Shown here: in pieces, positions 45,041 to 56,340 of the stretch | How positions within the stretch are numbered: the stretch's first letter is position 1 | Layout: the number at the start of each line of letters is the position of its first letter | Assembly (NCBI GenBank): GCA_965153455.1 | Contig: OZ234501.1 | Location: forward strand, 14,992,855-15,056,854 | Direction: 5' to 3' | Source of the DNA: Sphagnum compactum | Taxonomy: Eukaryota; Bryophyta; Sphagnopsida; Sphagnales | DNA: 64,000 nt | Program-made: the position numbers and the translations under genes | Notes under the pieces: generated by a model | Told to the model about the DNA's origin: nothing | The model's input: only the letters and a program-made list of their open reading frames with translations | Database searches by the model: none

Positions 45041-47860
45041 CTTTTTTGGGATTTTTGGGATCTGGGTTTCAGGACCTGGACACACAGACAGACACATTGT
45101 TTCCCAACTGCCGAAGATGGACTGGTTCCGGCGTAATGTTAAAACGCAGAACGTCTTGTGACACACAGACGGACACACACCACTGTAGCTTTTATATATA
45201 AGATATTTGCAACGATATTTTGAAGCATATCATGGGCAATGTAGCAAATGGATACCCAAATCATTGATGGTATGACCAAACTGACATCGTGAAAGACATT
45301 TAATTGTAGGATGTGGTATACAAAGACGAATATGGAATGTTGTAAGAAAATGGGTGGAGGACAAACGAAATGAAGGGGTGCTAGGACGAGCTAATAACTA
45401 AGCCCCTACTCTGAACCTACATAGGAGTGGACACATGTTTGCACAACATTCGAAAAAACATCTATTAAAAGTGAAGTAAATTTTTGCTTGCATAATTGGT
45501 CCATCAAAGAAAACTGCATTTGAAAATAAGATTGCACCACTAGACTCTCGAAAGGTAAGACATGTGATTAAATGACCTCAGGAAACATCACATAGGTATC
45601 CCGTAGTGCAGCTTGGAAGGGATAAGTATCGGTCTTTACATGCCATTGCATCAAAAAGAGTAAGGTGATCATCCTATTCGAAACAAGAGATTAATATAGG
45701 AGCGATCAAAGCCTAACATCTTAAGAAAGCAGGAACACATGTCAAACCACTAAGGGAAGGCCTAGCCCCCCTAAAGAAATAGGAAGAGTGATTTAACGAT
45801 AAGCCAAATGGCCCACTGTGGTGCCAAAGGATTTTGACCCTAATAGCTTCTCCAACATAACTATGGTATGAGCATGAAACTTGGTATAATGTTACAAAAT
45901 ACTTGGCGATGAAAATACAACATGTTGTAAGTAATTTAGCCACTAGGCATAACAAAGTGAAAGCATCACAAAAGTTGCCTGAGGATTTACGAGCATAGTT
46001 TAGCTAACGATCATGCCAAGGTCCTCTTGGAGCACCTTTAATATGAAGGATTCCACAAATGGCAAAGAACCCACTAGAACACCTAAAATACAAAAACCAA
46101 ATTCAGGTGCAAAAAAACTTAGAGGAAGTGATATAGACTAGTCTAACCCCTGTGGAAACCATGCTACACACTTTGTCGATTGCATAAAAAGTCCTAATGC
46201 TCCAAACTCCCAAGTGACTAACCGATAAATCACCTCTCCAATCATGATGGGTCAAACGCCTCCAACTTGTTTCTCCAAAGCCAATAGTCATGATGCAATA
46301 AGCAGGTGTGATATTGATGAAGGAACATGACCCCAAGTGATGTGCCCACATATTTAAAGAGAAAATTAAAACCAATATCATAATCATCAGGGACAAATTA
46401 ATCTCGTAAAAGCTCATACACCATATTCGAAGGACTGCTGGAGGAAAAATGTGGTGAATGTGTCAAAACAAAAATAAATGCCTCTTTATCCAAAACAAGA
46501 TCTGTTTTTGGATGAAAATCGTCAACAAAAGGGGGGAGATCAACCTAATGCAATTAATGAAGATGGCGAAGGGTTGCAATGGTTTCGACTACTGGAGCCA
46601 TAAGAGTGCTGGGGGCTAATGCACGCATTACTTGGACATATTCCCTTACATGAGCAAGCGCTTATGTGCAATGTAATTGTGCTGATGGAGGTGGAATAGG
46701 ATGGTGCCATTTTTGAAGATCTTTGGGAAGCCAATGCCTGTGCTCTAATTATATGTTCCTTTTGTAATTTCTCCAAATCCCCTGTCATGTACCGACACAA
46801 ATGGGCGCGAGTATCTGGGTGGCCTTTCTCACCATGGAAATGATAAACACCAAGAATGGATGAGCAAAAATGCATGTCAAGTTGTTATGTCAGATGGATC
46901 GACAGCCAACTAAGCTAAAAGGATATGTAAAACACGTTAAACCTCAACAAAGAAAGCATATGAAATACGATGGTATGAGTGGGGGCGTGGTAAACCAAGA
47001 TGGAAAACATCGATGATATTTAATGATGCAATCCATGTCCAAACTAAAGAAAGAAGAAAAGATAATAATGCTGAAAGTATCGACACCCCAGAAGTTGATG
47101 ACTACCTATGTGCGGTGCATGATGTTTAGTGATATGCTAAACTTGCTCTTATTATGTATAAATGACCACAACTAGGACAAAGAACACGCGGACGTTGCTT
47201 ATGGGATGGATAAGCATTTGGTGTGGGTACAAATGATTGAAGAATAACTCGTGGCTGATGAAATAGACAAGGTGTGAAATGTGAAGACGCATCAAGGCCT
47301 CCTCCCCAAAGAGAAGGCCATGGTGAACCAGCCTAGACCAACCCATTATGAAGGATGGATGGTAAGTGATCAGGAAACAATTTTCTATTGGGTTCCACTT
47401 CCCTAGCTAACCATCGTGGTTAGCTCAATTGCTTTTTTTTAATACCTACCTACTAACAACCCACAAGCAGCTTGTTAGAAGGTTGGTAGTAAAAACGGCT
47501 CTTATCTATGTATAAACTATAAACCACATACTTACCTAGTAGTAGTTACCTATTTTCCTGCCTATCTACCTATAATATTACGAGACCTATTCCCTACAGA
47601 ATTGGTTACCACAGTGAAACCAAATATTAACACAGTTGATGTTCATCCAGTGGATGGTGAACTGGTCGGTGCTGGTTTAGTCAAAAATGTCATTAAAAAA
47701 AAAAAAAATTTAGAAAGTCCTCACTGAATTTTAGGAAGCTTTATTTCTTCTTCTGAGAGCATGCCACGTGGCCGTGCCAACTTGCACATGCCAACGTGCA
47801 CAATAGAAATCCAGGCAGAACTGAGAACTTGGTCCCCTTTAGAATAGTGCTCAGTAGGAT
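45041..47860. other. Degraded repeat DNA, possible gag-like trace
   Basis: 45060-45200 has ACACACAGACAGACACA / GACGGACACACACC blocks ending in TTTTATATATAAG. On the minus strand at 46540-46875 a fragment reads HFHGEKGHPDTRAHLC, faintly like a retroelement zinc-knuckle region. At about 47150-47210, minus strand, PRVLCPSCGHLYIIRASL looks coding-like but is interrupted. None is assignable. Confidence 0.3.
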
Positions 47861-48145
47861 TATTTGGTTTTTCTCCTGTTCCCAATGTGCTCCCATCAAG
47901 TTTCCAAAGAGTTCTCGAACTTATCAATTTCTTCCCAGAATATTCCCCAAGTTTCCAATCTGTTCTCCAACATGTTCCCATGTTCCCAATTCGTTCCCCA
48001 TACATTTGGGAATGGAAATAATGCCCAGCCAATGAGAGGGGCAACATGTTGGTCTTTTAAAGACAGAATTTGTAACCCTTTCTGGATGAGTAGGTACCCG
48101 AAGTTCAAAGGGTTTAGGGTTTAGAACTTCCTCCCATGTCCATTC

Positions 48146-48442
48146 ATGGGAATCCCAATCCAGAAGCTTCAGAAAACCAGCTCCTTCATCATCAGAAGCT
48201 CGCCTTCCTTTTTATATCTTTACAAACCCCTTGGTTTCTGGACTGAACCACAACTCTCAAAATGTAAACTGTTGTTCATGATCGTTTTCACACTTTCATC
48301 TTTCATACATAGTTCTGACCCTCTACAAGAATGTTCACCCAAAAGCTTTTCATATCAAGGTTCTTTATGTGTTTGCAGTCCCACTCCTTCAACTGTGCAT
48401 GATTTCTTCAGGCCGTCTCACATTGTTAGGAGTATATATTGA
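48146..48442 (+). other. Short ORF of unknown status
   Basis: A 98-codon plus-strand frame with no recognisable family, moderately hydrophobic near its middle. It is bounded on the left by TTCCCAA-rich repeat (47860-48050) and on the right by the 3' flank of copy B. Coding status is doubtful. Confidence 0.2.
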
Positions 48443-48469
48443 AGTTAAAAACATGTCAGACAAAAAGGA

Positions 48470-48810
48470 AAACAGCAAAGGGCATTCAGCATAGACAAGA
48501 TCAACTTCAATTCCTCACATTTTATACAAATTCTGGTACACCTCCCTCTTCAACACACCATAATACTATTTTTTTTATTATATCTCAAATTCCAACTCCA
48601 CATCTTTTGAAGTCCATACACTTAAGAATATTACACTGATGAACTACTCACTGTTTCAGCAAATCATATAACGAGCTCTAGTTTTCCTAAATCAAATGTA
48701 GAAGCATGAGCACCAACTGACACATGCGTTATTCTTAGCCACCACCTTAATAAATGCCCAACTTCCTCTTCAGCTTTATGACCCAAATTTTGATGAATCT
48801 AGCGTAGCAA
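48470..48810 (-). other. 3' flank of copy B, duplicated at 9.84-10.18 kb
   Basis: Non-coding sequence aligning with 9840-10180 (GACAAGATCAACTTCAATTCCTC-type start). The alignment breaks near 48810 and resumes at about 51590 versus 10190. The intervening 2.8 kb, absent from copy A, contains the Penelope-type RT. Confidence 0.65.
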
Positions 48811-51589
48811 TATCTTTCATAAGAATAGAGAAATCTCCATTCTCACGATGAAGAAGAAACAGCAAGGCTAACACTTCCTCAGGAAACCACAGAAAGAACC
48901 AAACAAGGGGAGACAAAAAACAAAACGAAAAACGAAAAACACACACCGATATGAACAAAAGTGCCAGTCTCACACCTGTTCAGGGACCATCAACAGTAGT
49001 ATGTATGATAGTGACTTAACTATCACAACTTCCCCACTGACTTCATCAGCTCCCTACAGTGGGTAAAGGCTGGTGACAAGCACCATCCTGCGAACTGAGT
49101 TTCTGCTGCAATTCCAGAAGCAACAGGAAGACTCAGCCATACTACTGGCTAGCAACATACCCCACAACAAAGACCAGACAAAGAAACAAAGAAAGACAGA
49201 AAGGGAAAAGAACAGGGAAAGACTAAGAACAAGTGGGCTTACAGGAAGCTCCCCACTTACATGACCCGAAGCAAAATCATTCTGCAAATGCCAAAAGTGG
49301 AAATTCCAAACAGGAATTTTTCTTTAAGAACCAACCCTCTAGTTCTCTTTAGAAGAACTTTAAAAGGGTAGCCTTTTGCCTTCAGAAAGACAATAAGATG
49401 ACCATCTGGAAGACAAAAAACTACTTACAACTACAAAGTCTCAAGAATCTATAAAATTGACTATTGATAACCCCCAGCTTCGCAGTCATTGAGATATTGG
49501 GATGAACATGAGGCATTCTAATCATTTCAATACCTGCATACTCTGGTTGAGAGCGTTTGTCAAAAATGTCACAGGATAAACCTTGAGGACTCTGGCTCAC
49601 AGTTAGATCCAAGAAATTACAAGAGAAGCCTTTAGATGAACAATTCAACTCGCAAGAGGTTTTGGGGTATATGCCGCTACCAAAAGAGTCTTGGTTAAGG
49701 TACAAGAAGTTCTCAAAATCTCGAAAATCAGGAACAAAAAGATCATCCACAAACCTACGAACCAAGGACAAACTATGAAGCACAACAGGACATGTGTTAC
49801 TCTTCAAGAGACGCTTAATGAAATCAAACTCATAGGTGAAGAGATAGAAATTAGCCAAATTTGTACAATTTGTACCCATGGGGATACCAATGCATTGTCT
49901 ATAAACACCCTGACCAAAACAAAGAAACAAATTGTCTAATAAGAAATCCAGCCAAGAGATCAAATCTGAAGCCTCTGCAACTTTGAAGCTATGAAAATTT
50001 TCAAACAAATTGATCTCTGCTTTATTTTTCAGCCACAAATACCTAAAGTTCAAAGCTGTTTTTTGAACCATCAAAAACTTAAAACGATGAAGCTTCAGCA
50101 TCCGATTAAACACTTTATTTATCAGAACTCTCATACGAGCTTTTAGATCCACTACGTCAATTTTAGTGTATAGAGTTGAAAAATCAAAAGACTGCAACAG
50201 AAGTGGGGAAGCTTTATCAATTTCAGATCTCGAACGATTAAGAATATTTATTACCTCCACCACTCCTGTAGAGTCATTGAGAATCCAACTACTATCACAA
50301 GGAACATCTGCTTTTTTGAGTTTAGACACCCAAAGGTCATTGACCGTAGGAAACATAGCTTTGAAGAAAGAACACAGCCACTTAGAAACATCAGTCAGAG
50401 AACTAGAGCTGGCTGCACAGATAAATCTAGGTTTAATTGGATTTTTATGAAACTTCCAAACTGCACAAAGAAACGGGAGACGAGGGCCACACTTAACACC
50501 TTTAAAATTACGAGCCTTATTAAAAGAGAGATGAAATTTCAGAATATCAGATTGGGCAAGATTGGAGACCACATATGCACCAACAGGAGAATTAAGCTCA
50601 GAGAAAACAGAAGAAACAGATAACTTTTTACAAACAAACACAAAGTTGTTACAACATTTATCCATGTAAGTAATGACAAAGGACCGTTGGAGAGTCTTTA
50701 GGTGATCCAGATCTCCTAAAGGAACAGACAAAGAAGAATCAGAAGAGGTTTGAACCACAAAGGAAGCACGAGTCCTCTTCTGTACAAACAAAAGAACTTT
50801 GGCTTTCCACTCACTTAATAACCCTTGAACTCCTAGAAGCTCTTCCTGCTTGTTGACAAACTTCTTAAGACCTTTATCAATAGCTCCTTCAATAGACAAT
50901 ATAGACAAGAAGCCACTCCTGAACTTAGTGCCTCTAGAAACGAGTTCAATAAGGCTGGGCCTTGAAAGGATATTAAGGTTAGCAGAAATAACATGACCAT
51001 GATGGGAATCAACAAAACTAGGGAAACAAAAACAAGCACAACCAGAGTGAATAATTTTATTAACTTTAGAAGCACGAACAGATCTACCCAACACCCCATA
51101 GCTGAAAAACTCTTGACCAGGAGTTTTGACATATTTCCAAGCAACTAAGGGAGGGGACCAAAACTTTCTAACAAAAGGAGGAAGACAATCTAGCACAGAA
51201 GGAAGGTTTAAAATGGAAGAGAGATTCAAACCATCCATATGAGAAGAAACAAAAACAGAGATAATGAGATCTCTGCCTAGGAAAGAGGCATTTGACGAGA
51301 AAGAACGAGGAACGTTTCTCTTAATAAAAGTGCTCAGAATTTTAGACAGTTGTAAAGCATGGCCAACATCAAGACTGAGAACAGAAGGAGAAAACTCAGA
51401 CAGCAACAAAAGCATACGAACCAAATTCTTGGTCTTATACTTGGAGAGAAAAACAATAGAAAACTTACCTTGAGACATAAGAGAAGAAAGGAATACCAAC
51501 CTTCTTTTGTAATCTTTGTAGCCAAACACAAAATCTAGTGTAGTGAACACAAAAGGGTATTTGTTCTTGTACACCATCACTGAATACAA
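48811..51589 (-). mobile_element. Penelope-type retroelement inserted in the copy B locus
   Basis: This interval is missing at the corresponding point of copy A. It contains a 722-codon RT frame (51589-49421), a short out-of-frame continuation of the RT thumb (to about 49260) and probable 3' non-coding DNA. No GIY-YIG endonuclease was recognised downstream, so it resembles endonuclease-lacking Penelope-like elements, or a truncated one. Exact borders, terminal repeats and a target duplication were not determined. Confidence 0.65.
49421..51589 (-). CDS. Penelope-like element reverse transcriptase
   Basis: A 722-codon frame without internal stops, by far the longest in the window. Its RT core has motif A SFDFSTLYTKI (about residues 467-477), motif B QCIGIPMGTNCTNLANFYLF (565-584) with YEFDF following, and motif C RFVDDLF (612-618) carrying the catalytic Asp pair. 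Motif B and the FDFSTLYT form are characteristic of Penelope-like elements rather than LTR or LINE RTs. The C-terminus ends GVINSQFYRFLRLCSCK; homologous-looking thumb sequence (CLPDGH, LKAKGY) continues in the next frame from about 49412 to 49260, suggesting one recent frameshift or a programmed shift. The roughly 460-residue N-terminal part is basic and matches no domain I know. The start at 51589 is simply the first Met. RT of this class primes on DNA ends or nicks. Confidence 0.8.
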   Translation of the reverse strand: MYSVMVYKNKYPFVFTTLDFVFGYKDYKRRLVFLSSLMSQGKFSIVFLSKYKTKNLVRMLLLLSEFSPSVLSLDVGHALQLSKILSTFIKRNVPRSFSSNASFLGRDLIISVFVSSHMDGLNLSSILNLPSVLDCLPPFVRKFWSPPLVAWKYVKTPGQEFFSYGVLGRSVRASKVNKIIHSGCACFCFPSFVDSHHGHVISANLNILSRPSLIELVSRGTKFRSGFLSILSIEGAIDKGLKKFVNKQEELLGVQGLLSEWKAKVLLFVQKRTRASFVVQTSSDSSLSVPLGDLDHLKTLQRSFVITYMDKCCNNFVFVCKKLSVSSVFSELNSPVGAYVVSNLAQSDILKFHLSFNKARNFKGVKCGPRLPFLCAVWKFHKNPIKPRFICAASSSSLTDVSKWLCSFFKAMFPTVNDLWVSKLKKADVPCDSSWILNDSTGVVEVINILNRSRSEIDKASPLLLQSFDFSTLYTKIDVVDLKARMRVLINKVFNRMLKLHRFKFLMVQKTALNFRYLWLKNKAEINLFENFHSFKVAEASDLISWLDFLLDNLFLCFGQGVYRQCIGIPMGTNCTNLANFYLFTYEFDFIKRLLKSNTCPVVLHSLSLVRRFVDDLFVPDFRDFENFLYLNQDSFGSGIYPKTSCELNCSSKGFSCNFLDLTVSQSPQGLSCDIFDKRSQPEYAGIEMIRMPHVHPNISMTAKLGVINSQFYRFLRLCSCK

Positions 51590-51755
51590 AACTTAGAATA
51601 TCAGACATGCAACAATATTGCACGCTGATAATTTGAAGGAAAGAAAAATACCACTATCATGGAACTCGCTCCGCTTGCTCTTGAAATGGATTACTGTCCA
51701 AGCTCTGTTCCACATAATTGCTCACAAGTCCCATGGTTCAAGAATCAAATCCCCA

Positions 51756-53090
51756 TTATGCTGGGGAGGAGGTTGCTGTGTCGTAAAGTTCTTCTTTGAC
51801 CATGTCCACTTCAGGCTGTGGGGAGGTCCTGATTGCCACCTCCCTAGCAAGGCCATCATCTCTTCCTTTTCTAAGATGTATATGAAACATCATCCTGGGG
51901 AAGTTTAAGTCTCCTACTTCCTCAACTCCATAACCAAAAACCAGAAATGCCCACAAGCACCATGAGCCACACCAAAATTGATACCAAGAATCTCCAACTT
52001 GTTAAACAAAACTTCAATATGGCACAGATTGCCTTTTACAGCACTGTGCCAGAGAGCTAGCTCCCTTTCAGTATCTGAACTTGTAGCCACCGCTTCAACT
52101 TCTCTCCCAGCAAACCATACGACACGCTTCCATGCTCTCCTCACTTTCTTTACCCACTTGTATTGAAGGGATCATCTAGAGTAGAGCTTATATGCAAGCT
52201 CTGACCACCTTCATGCCAGTTCATGTCATCCAAAACTGTGAGCTCAAAGCCAGCCAGCCCACCACCTCTTGCAACCACATCATTGGCAGTAATTGTCATT
52301 GCAGTTGGAAGTGTTGGATGGGTGGTGGTACCAGTTCTCGAAAGCACAGGCTTGGTGTCTCTCTTAATTCCTGAGACCATGTCACCACAGTTGTACCCTG
52401 TAACATGAGATGGTAGGTCGCAGTGCTGGTTTGACCACTCCAGGTACTTTTTGACTATGTCAAGCTCTGGTAGAGCTGACAAATCAGGCTCATACCAGTG
52501 ATCTAAGGGTGCATCCTCTGGCATTTTCTCAGCCCCCTTGTCACTGAACTGTGCATCATGTGTGTTACCCTCTAGCACTACAGGTATGCCCTTTCCTTCG
52601 AAAGAGTTGATCAAATCCATGGAAGTCTGTTGGCAGTAGTCCTGTTGCCCATCAGTTTGGCTTGTTGAAGCATTCTTGTTCTCATCAGAGACCCAGTACA
52701 GCAGCTCACTCCACTCAGTCCAGTGAAACGTCTTGTTGTGCTGTATCCATAATTGTGTTCTCTTTCTGATTTCGTCGCTGAACTTACAGTGGAGTTTTCC
52801 GGCACAATCAGGCTTAAGAGAACTGAATTTCATACTGAGGGGTGGTTGAGTTGCAAACAACTCCAGGGAGCAGCTATAGTTGAAATGTTCATGTGTCAGC
52901 TGCTGCTCCTCCTCCGTGGTGTGAAATGTGCAGACATCGCAGGCTATCAAAGCATCCTCTTCTTTCTTGTACGTGCCCAGTGACAATTTCCACTTGGATA
53001 GTGGTGGCCTCCATACGACAACATACCTACCAGTATCTGGACGATACCGTGGCCGTATTCTGCACAGCATCATTCCTTGTTGCATCCTGC
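51756..53090 (-). CDS. Copy B of the duplicated gene: AP2/ERF-like domain protein (partial model)
   Basis: The main exon runs 53090-52156. It is preceded by a good acceptor (CTTTATTGCAG) and is open to a TAA at 52150, with a possible donor GG|GTAAAG at 52156. Near its start, RYRPDTGRYVVVWRPP, then KWKLSLGTYKKEEDALIACD, resembles the beta-sheet and helix start of an AP2/ERF DNA-binding domain, though divergent. An acidic, Trp-containing region follows (MPEDAPLDHWYEPDLSALPE), possibly an activation segment. A downstream block conserved with copy A (SWYQFW, LWAFLVFGYGVEEVG, IHLRKGRDDGLARE) ends at a stop at 51756. The joining of exons is not settled. Likely a nuclear transcription-factor-like protein; function inferred. 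A Penelope-type element sits just downstream. Confidence 0.5.
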
Positions 53091-53099
53091 AATAAAGAA

Positions 53100-53539
53100 A
53101 AGAAAGTGAACAGTGTGAGAAATTCCTAGATTTGAGTATTGAGCTTCTGTCAGAACCACAATTACAAAGACCAATGCATGTAAATCCTAAACCCTAAAAC
53201 CTGGGCCTTTTAAAGCTACTGCATCGTTTATGGTGGAAACCTTTAACGTTGTGGTCTTAAAGGGCAAGGTGGTTGCTTAGGTTTCCCCAAGGACTTGCAA
53301 GCCACCCCACCCAGTCCCACAACAGATCAGTGAAGAAGAGGAAATGAAAACCCTAAAGGAAATGAAAAAGAAAACCGCACTTGGTAGAGAGCAATTTTGA
53401 ACAATAGCAAGCAACAGTCACACACATGTTTCAGAGTGTTCTTCAACAGCAACAACATGGTATGGGTTGTAGTGACCAGCGAGCTACCATCACATCCCCA
53501 CATCTGACTCATCGGCTCCTGTGCAGTCAGTGGAGGGCG
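53100..53539 (-). other. Probable intron of copy B, no gene
   Basis: Sequence upstream (minus strand) of the copy B exon acceptor. It contains ACCCTAAACCCTAAA-like stretches and no open exon. Copy A lacks this interval. Confidence 0.4.
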
Positions 53540-53900
53540 GTGGCAGTAGTGGCAGATGTCATACATGAGATCAACTGGTAGTATAGGAAAGATTCAAACC
53601 ATGACGACACTGGAGGCTAGCTCAACAAAACCCAAAAAGAGAAGGAATCCAAGCAAAGAAACAAGATTAAAGAGCCACAAAAGAAAGGAAAAGAGCCAAA
53701 ACCTTCACAAGACTGATGAAGCTCTTAAGGTTTTTAAAACTCTTCAGGAGGTTCTTCAGGTTCTGAAGCCCCTTTGTACAAAGAGCTCTTATGGAGCTGC
53801 AAAGTCTTCTTAATTAAGAACCCTAATGAAACACATTCTTCTTGACTTCTCCAAATTCTGCAGAATCTGAAATATTGGAATCCACACCATCCAAACCCTC
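53540..53900 (-). other. Segment shared with copy A and the Penelope 3' region
   Basis: CATGACGACACTGGAGGCTA and the following GCTCAACAAAACCCAAA align with 11760-11800 and more loosely with 49130-49160. TTCTGCAGAATCTGAAA and TTGGAATCC align with 12150-12175. It is either 5' UTR/intron common to both gene copies or an old Penelope 3' fragment carried in the duplication. Confidence 0.35.
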
Positions 53901-54900
53901 GACCCCATGGTGTCATGTGCAAGAAGAATTGGATAAGAACTGCTCCAATTCATGTCCATGGCAACCAAAGATAGATAGATACATGTGTAGCATTTCTAGC
54001 TCTCAAACAAACAGAGAAGCCATCATCCCCTCCCCCGCCCCCCCCCCACACACACAGAGAGGGGTGATTCACTCTAGTGTGGAAATTCATTCCAGACTGT
54101 GATGGGTGGGGCAGCTAAGATCACCTTACGTCGTTGCAGCACTGCCGCCGTTTACAAGAGCGTCTGGGATTCCGCTCACAGGCTCAAAACAACAGCAGCA
54201 GCAATCACCCAAGCTCTAAGACATGTACCTCGATTATCTTATCTGCACAAGAAATGCGATGGAGAAACCATTCAATCAAACTTTGAGATATATATTTTCC
54301 CTCCTCTCCCCCCCCAAAAAAAAACAAAACAAAAATTGAGCTAACCTACAGAATGCAGAAGTCTTACCAAAAGACGAGTTTCTCTGCGCAACCTTGCACA
54401 CACCCCACCTCCCCGCCTCCCTTTTTGTTCTAAACGAGTACAACCTCAAGTCCACAATAATACCCACCTCAGCCCACATTCCAGGAAGTAGAACGCAGCG
54501 AGCGAGTAAAGGGATAATTTGCAGAGAGGAAGCACGTCAGCTGCTGTTGCGAGAGTGCTAAGAAAGTGTGAGCTGCTGTGGGGAGCGAGAACACACCGTG
54601 GTGTGCGCGCAGAGAGCGAGGGAGAGGAGAGAGACGAAAGAGAGCTCGACGAGTTGCGACGTAAAGCAGCGGAAAAAAGATGTCGATTTTTACCTTGGCG
54701 GTCGTCTTGATTGGTGCATTGGGCGTAGGTCCCACGGCAGTTACCGAGGGGGGAAAGCAGTTGAGAGCGCAGTAAAAACTTGGACCAACTGATATTTGTC
54801 GTGGGTTTCTTCCGCTGTTGTATAAATACACTGAAAATACTGCCTGGAAATTCCATTTAAAAAATAAAGTCTCTGTTTTTAAAATAAATAAATAAACTAA
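53901..54900 (-). promoter_or_regulatory. CpG-rich putative 5' region of copy B with TATA-like box
   Basis: 54500-54720 is unusually CpG-rich for this window, as in a 5' UTR or first exon. On the minus strand a TATTTATA motif lies at about 54823-54830, upstream of this block, and could set a start site near 54790. The plus strand reads TATAAATA at the same place, so direction is ambiguous. No clear start codon for copy B was identified. Confidence 0.3.
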
Positions 54901-55949
54901 CTTGGGCTCCGCGCTGCTACGCATTACCAGTGACGATGATTAAACGATTACAAGTTACAGTAACAAGTTCAAATTTTTTTCAAAAAAAATATGGTTGGAT
55001 TAATTTTGATTTTTGATTTTTTCTAGATTTAGTATTTGAATTTCTTTTTTCAAAAAGATAAGATTGTGTAAATTTTTCTATATGTCATCTTTTTGTCAGT
55101 CATACTTTGGGTGGTCATGACACAATAATGAATTACAATTATAAATTGAATAGACCATTAAACCTAAAATACTAGTTAAAATGAAGTCATATATATATAT
55201 ATATATATATATATATTCTCTTTTAGTATAGAAAAGTCCAACTTGTGATGAAAGAATGAATAATTAGTGTAAGTACTAGGTCCTAGGTACCACCATAACT
55301 TGGAGAAACTCACATTTCTTCCCCTTTACAAATCCTTAATCTTCACAAATGTACTCTTGTTCAGGGTAATGTGCATTGTGTGGTTATCATGAATGAAATC
55401 TACCTTGTGTTGGTATGGTATTCATAAAGCAATTGGAGAAATTTTCCAGTGTATTTGGAGGGCACCTTATCTATCTAAGAAGTTTTTTTTTGTTATGTTG
55501 AGATCTCTCAAATCACAACATCTCTTGTCACACTTTTGGTATTATTGGAAGGCCATTCACAAGCATGGGTGCACGAAGTTGGTTTCATAATTTTTAGACC
55601 ATTGGTGGAGAAGTTATTGAATATTGAACATTATTTTTATTGAGGATTCATATAAATCAAAACTAAAAAGTATAGGGGTATTTGGGGGTGCTCCCGGTAT
55701 TGTTGGAACCCTTTGATGAATAGGATATCTTGAAGGTGGTTTCATATTTTTTGGATTTAAGGTGGGACGAAATTTGAGTTTTAAATAATTTGTTTCATGG
55801 ACCTATGCCATTAGTGCAAGTGTGAATAGGAATTGACAATATAGCCCAATTACGAAGAAAATTTTGAATTTTAAATGACAAAAATTACTCAAAATTCGAT
55901 ATCTTCCCCAAATGAGGTCTAAAAACAATAATATTGAATTTGGGGCATA
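54901..55949. other. AT-rich intergenic DNA
   Basis: No gene seen. An AT dinucleotide run lies at 55190-55216. The plus-strand frame at 55393-55590 has no recognisable similarity. Confidence 0.5.
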
Positions 55950-56340
55950 AAAATATCGAATGTATAACAAGCAAGAAACAATTTGGTTGGAATGACTCAA
56001 TGCAGGAAAAACAATGCTGAAATATGAATTCATTGTACAATAAAAGATTAACTATTTGGAATTTCCAAAAAGTTTGTCAAGACAACTAAATGTATCAATC
56101 ACATGATCACGCAAATGATGTGTTTTTCTCTCCGTAAGTCAAATGAATGGGGATGCCATTCACATCAACTAATTACATGGATAATAACATAGTACTCATG
56201 TGTGTTGACATTTAACGTTAATGGATGCTACATAACTGAATGACAACATTAAGTTCCATTTATCCACATTATTTGATGGTTTACGTCCATTGAACTAAAG
56301 TTCTTATGGCATGGAGCATTCACAAGTTAATAAAGAAAAT
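55950..56340 (+). pseudogene. MULE transposase relic
   Basis: Read with stops, 55965-56060 gives YNKQETIWLE, LNAGKTM and YEFIVQ, matching IYDKHKTIWWERVNAG...DDFIRLQ of the transposase in E. 56220-56290 gives LMDAT, then LNDNIKFHLSTLF, matching ISMDATFGINDMKFHLFTLM. It is much more decayed than E and represents an older insertion of the same superfamily. Confidence 0.7.

Noticed and set aside
46540-46875. Retroelement gag with a zinc knuckle
   Set aside because: Only one incomplete HGEKGH-like motif; insufficient to call.
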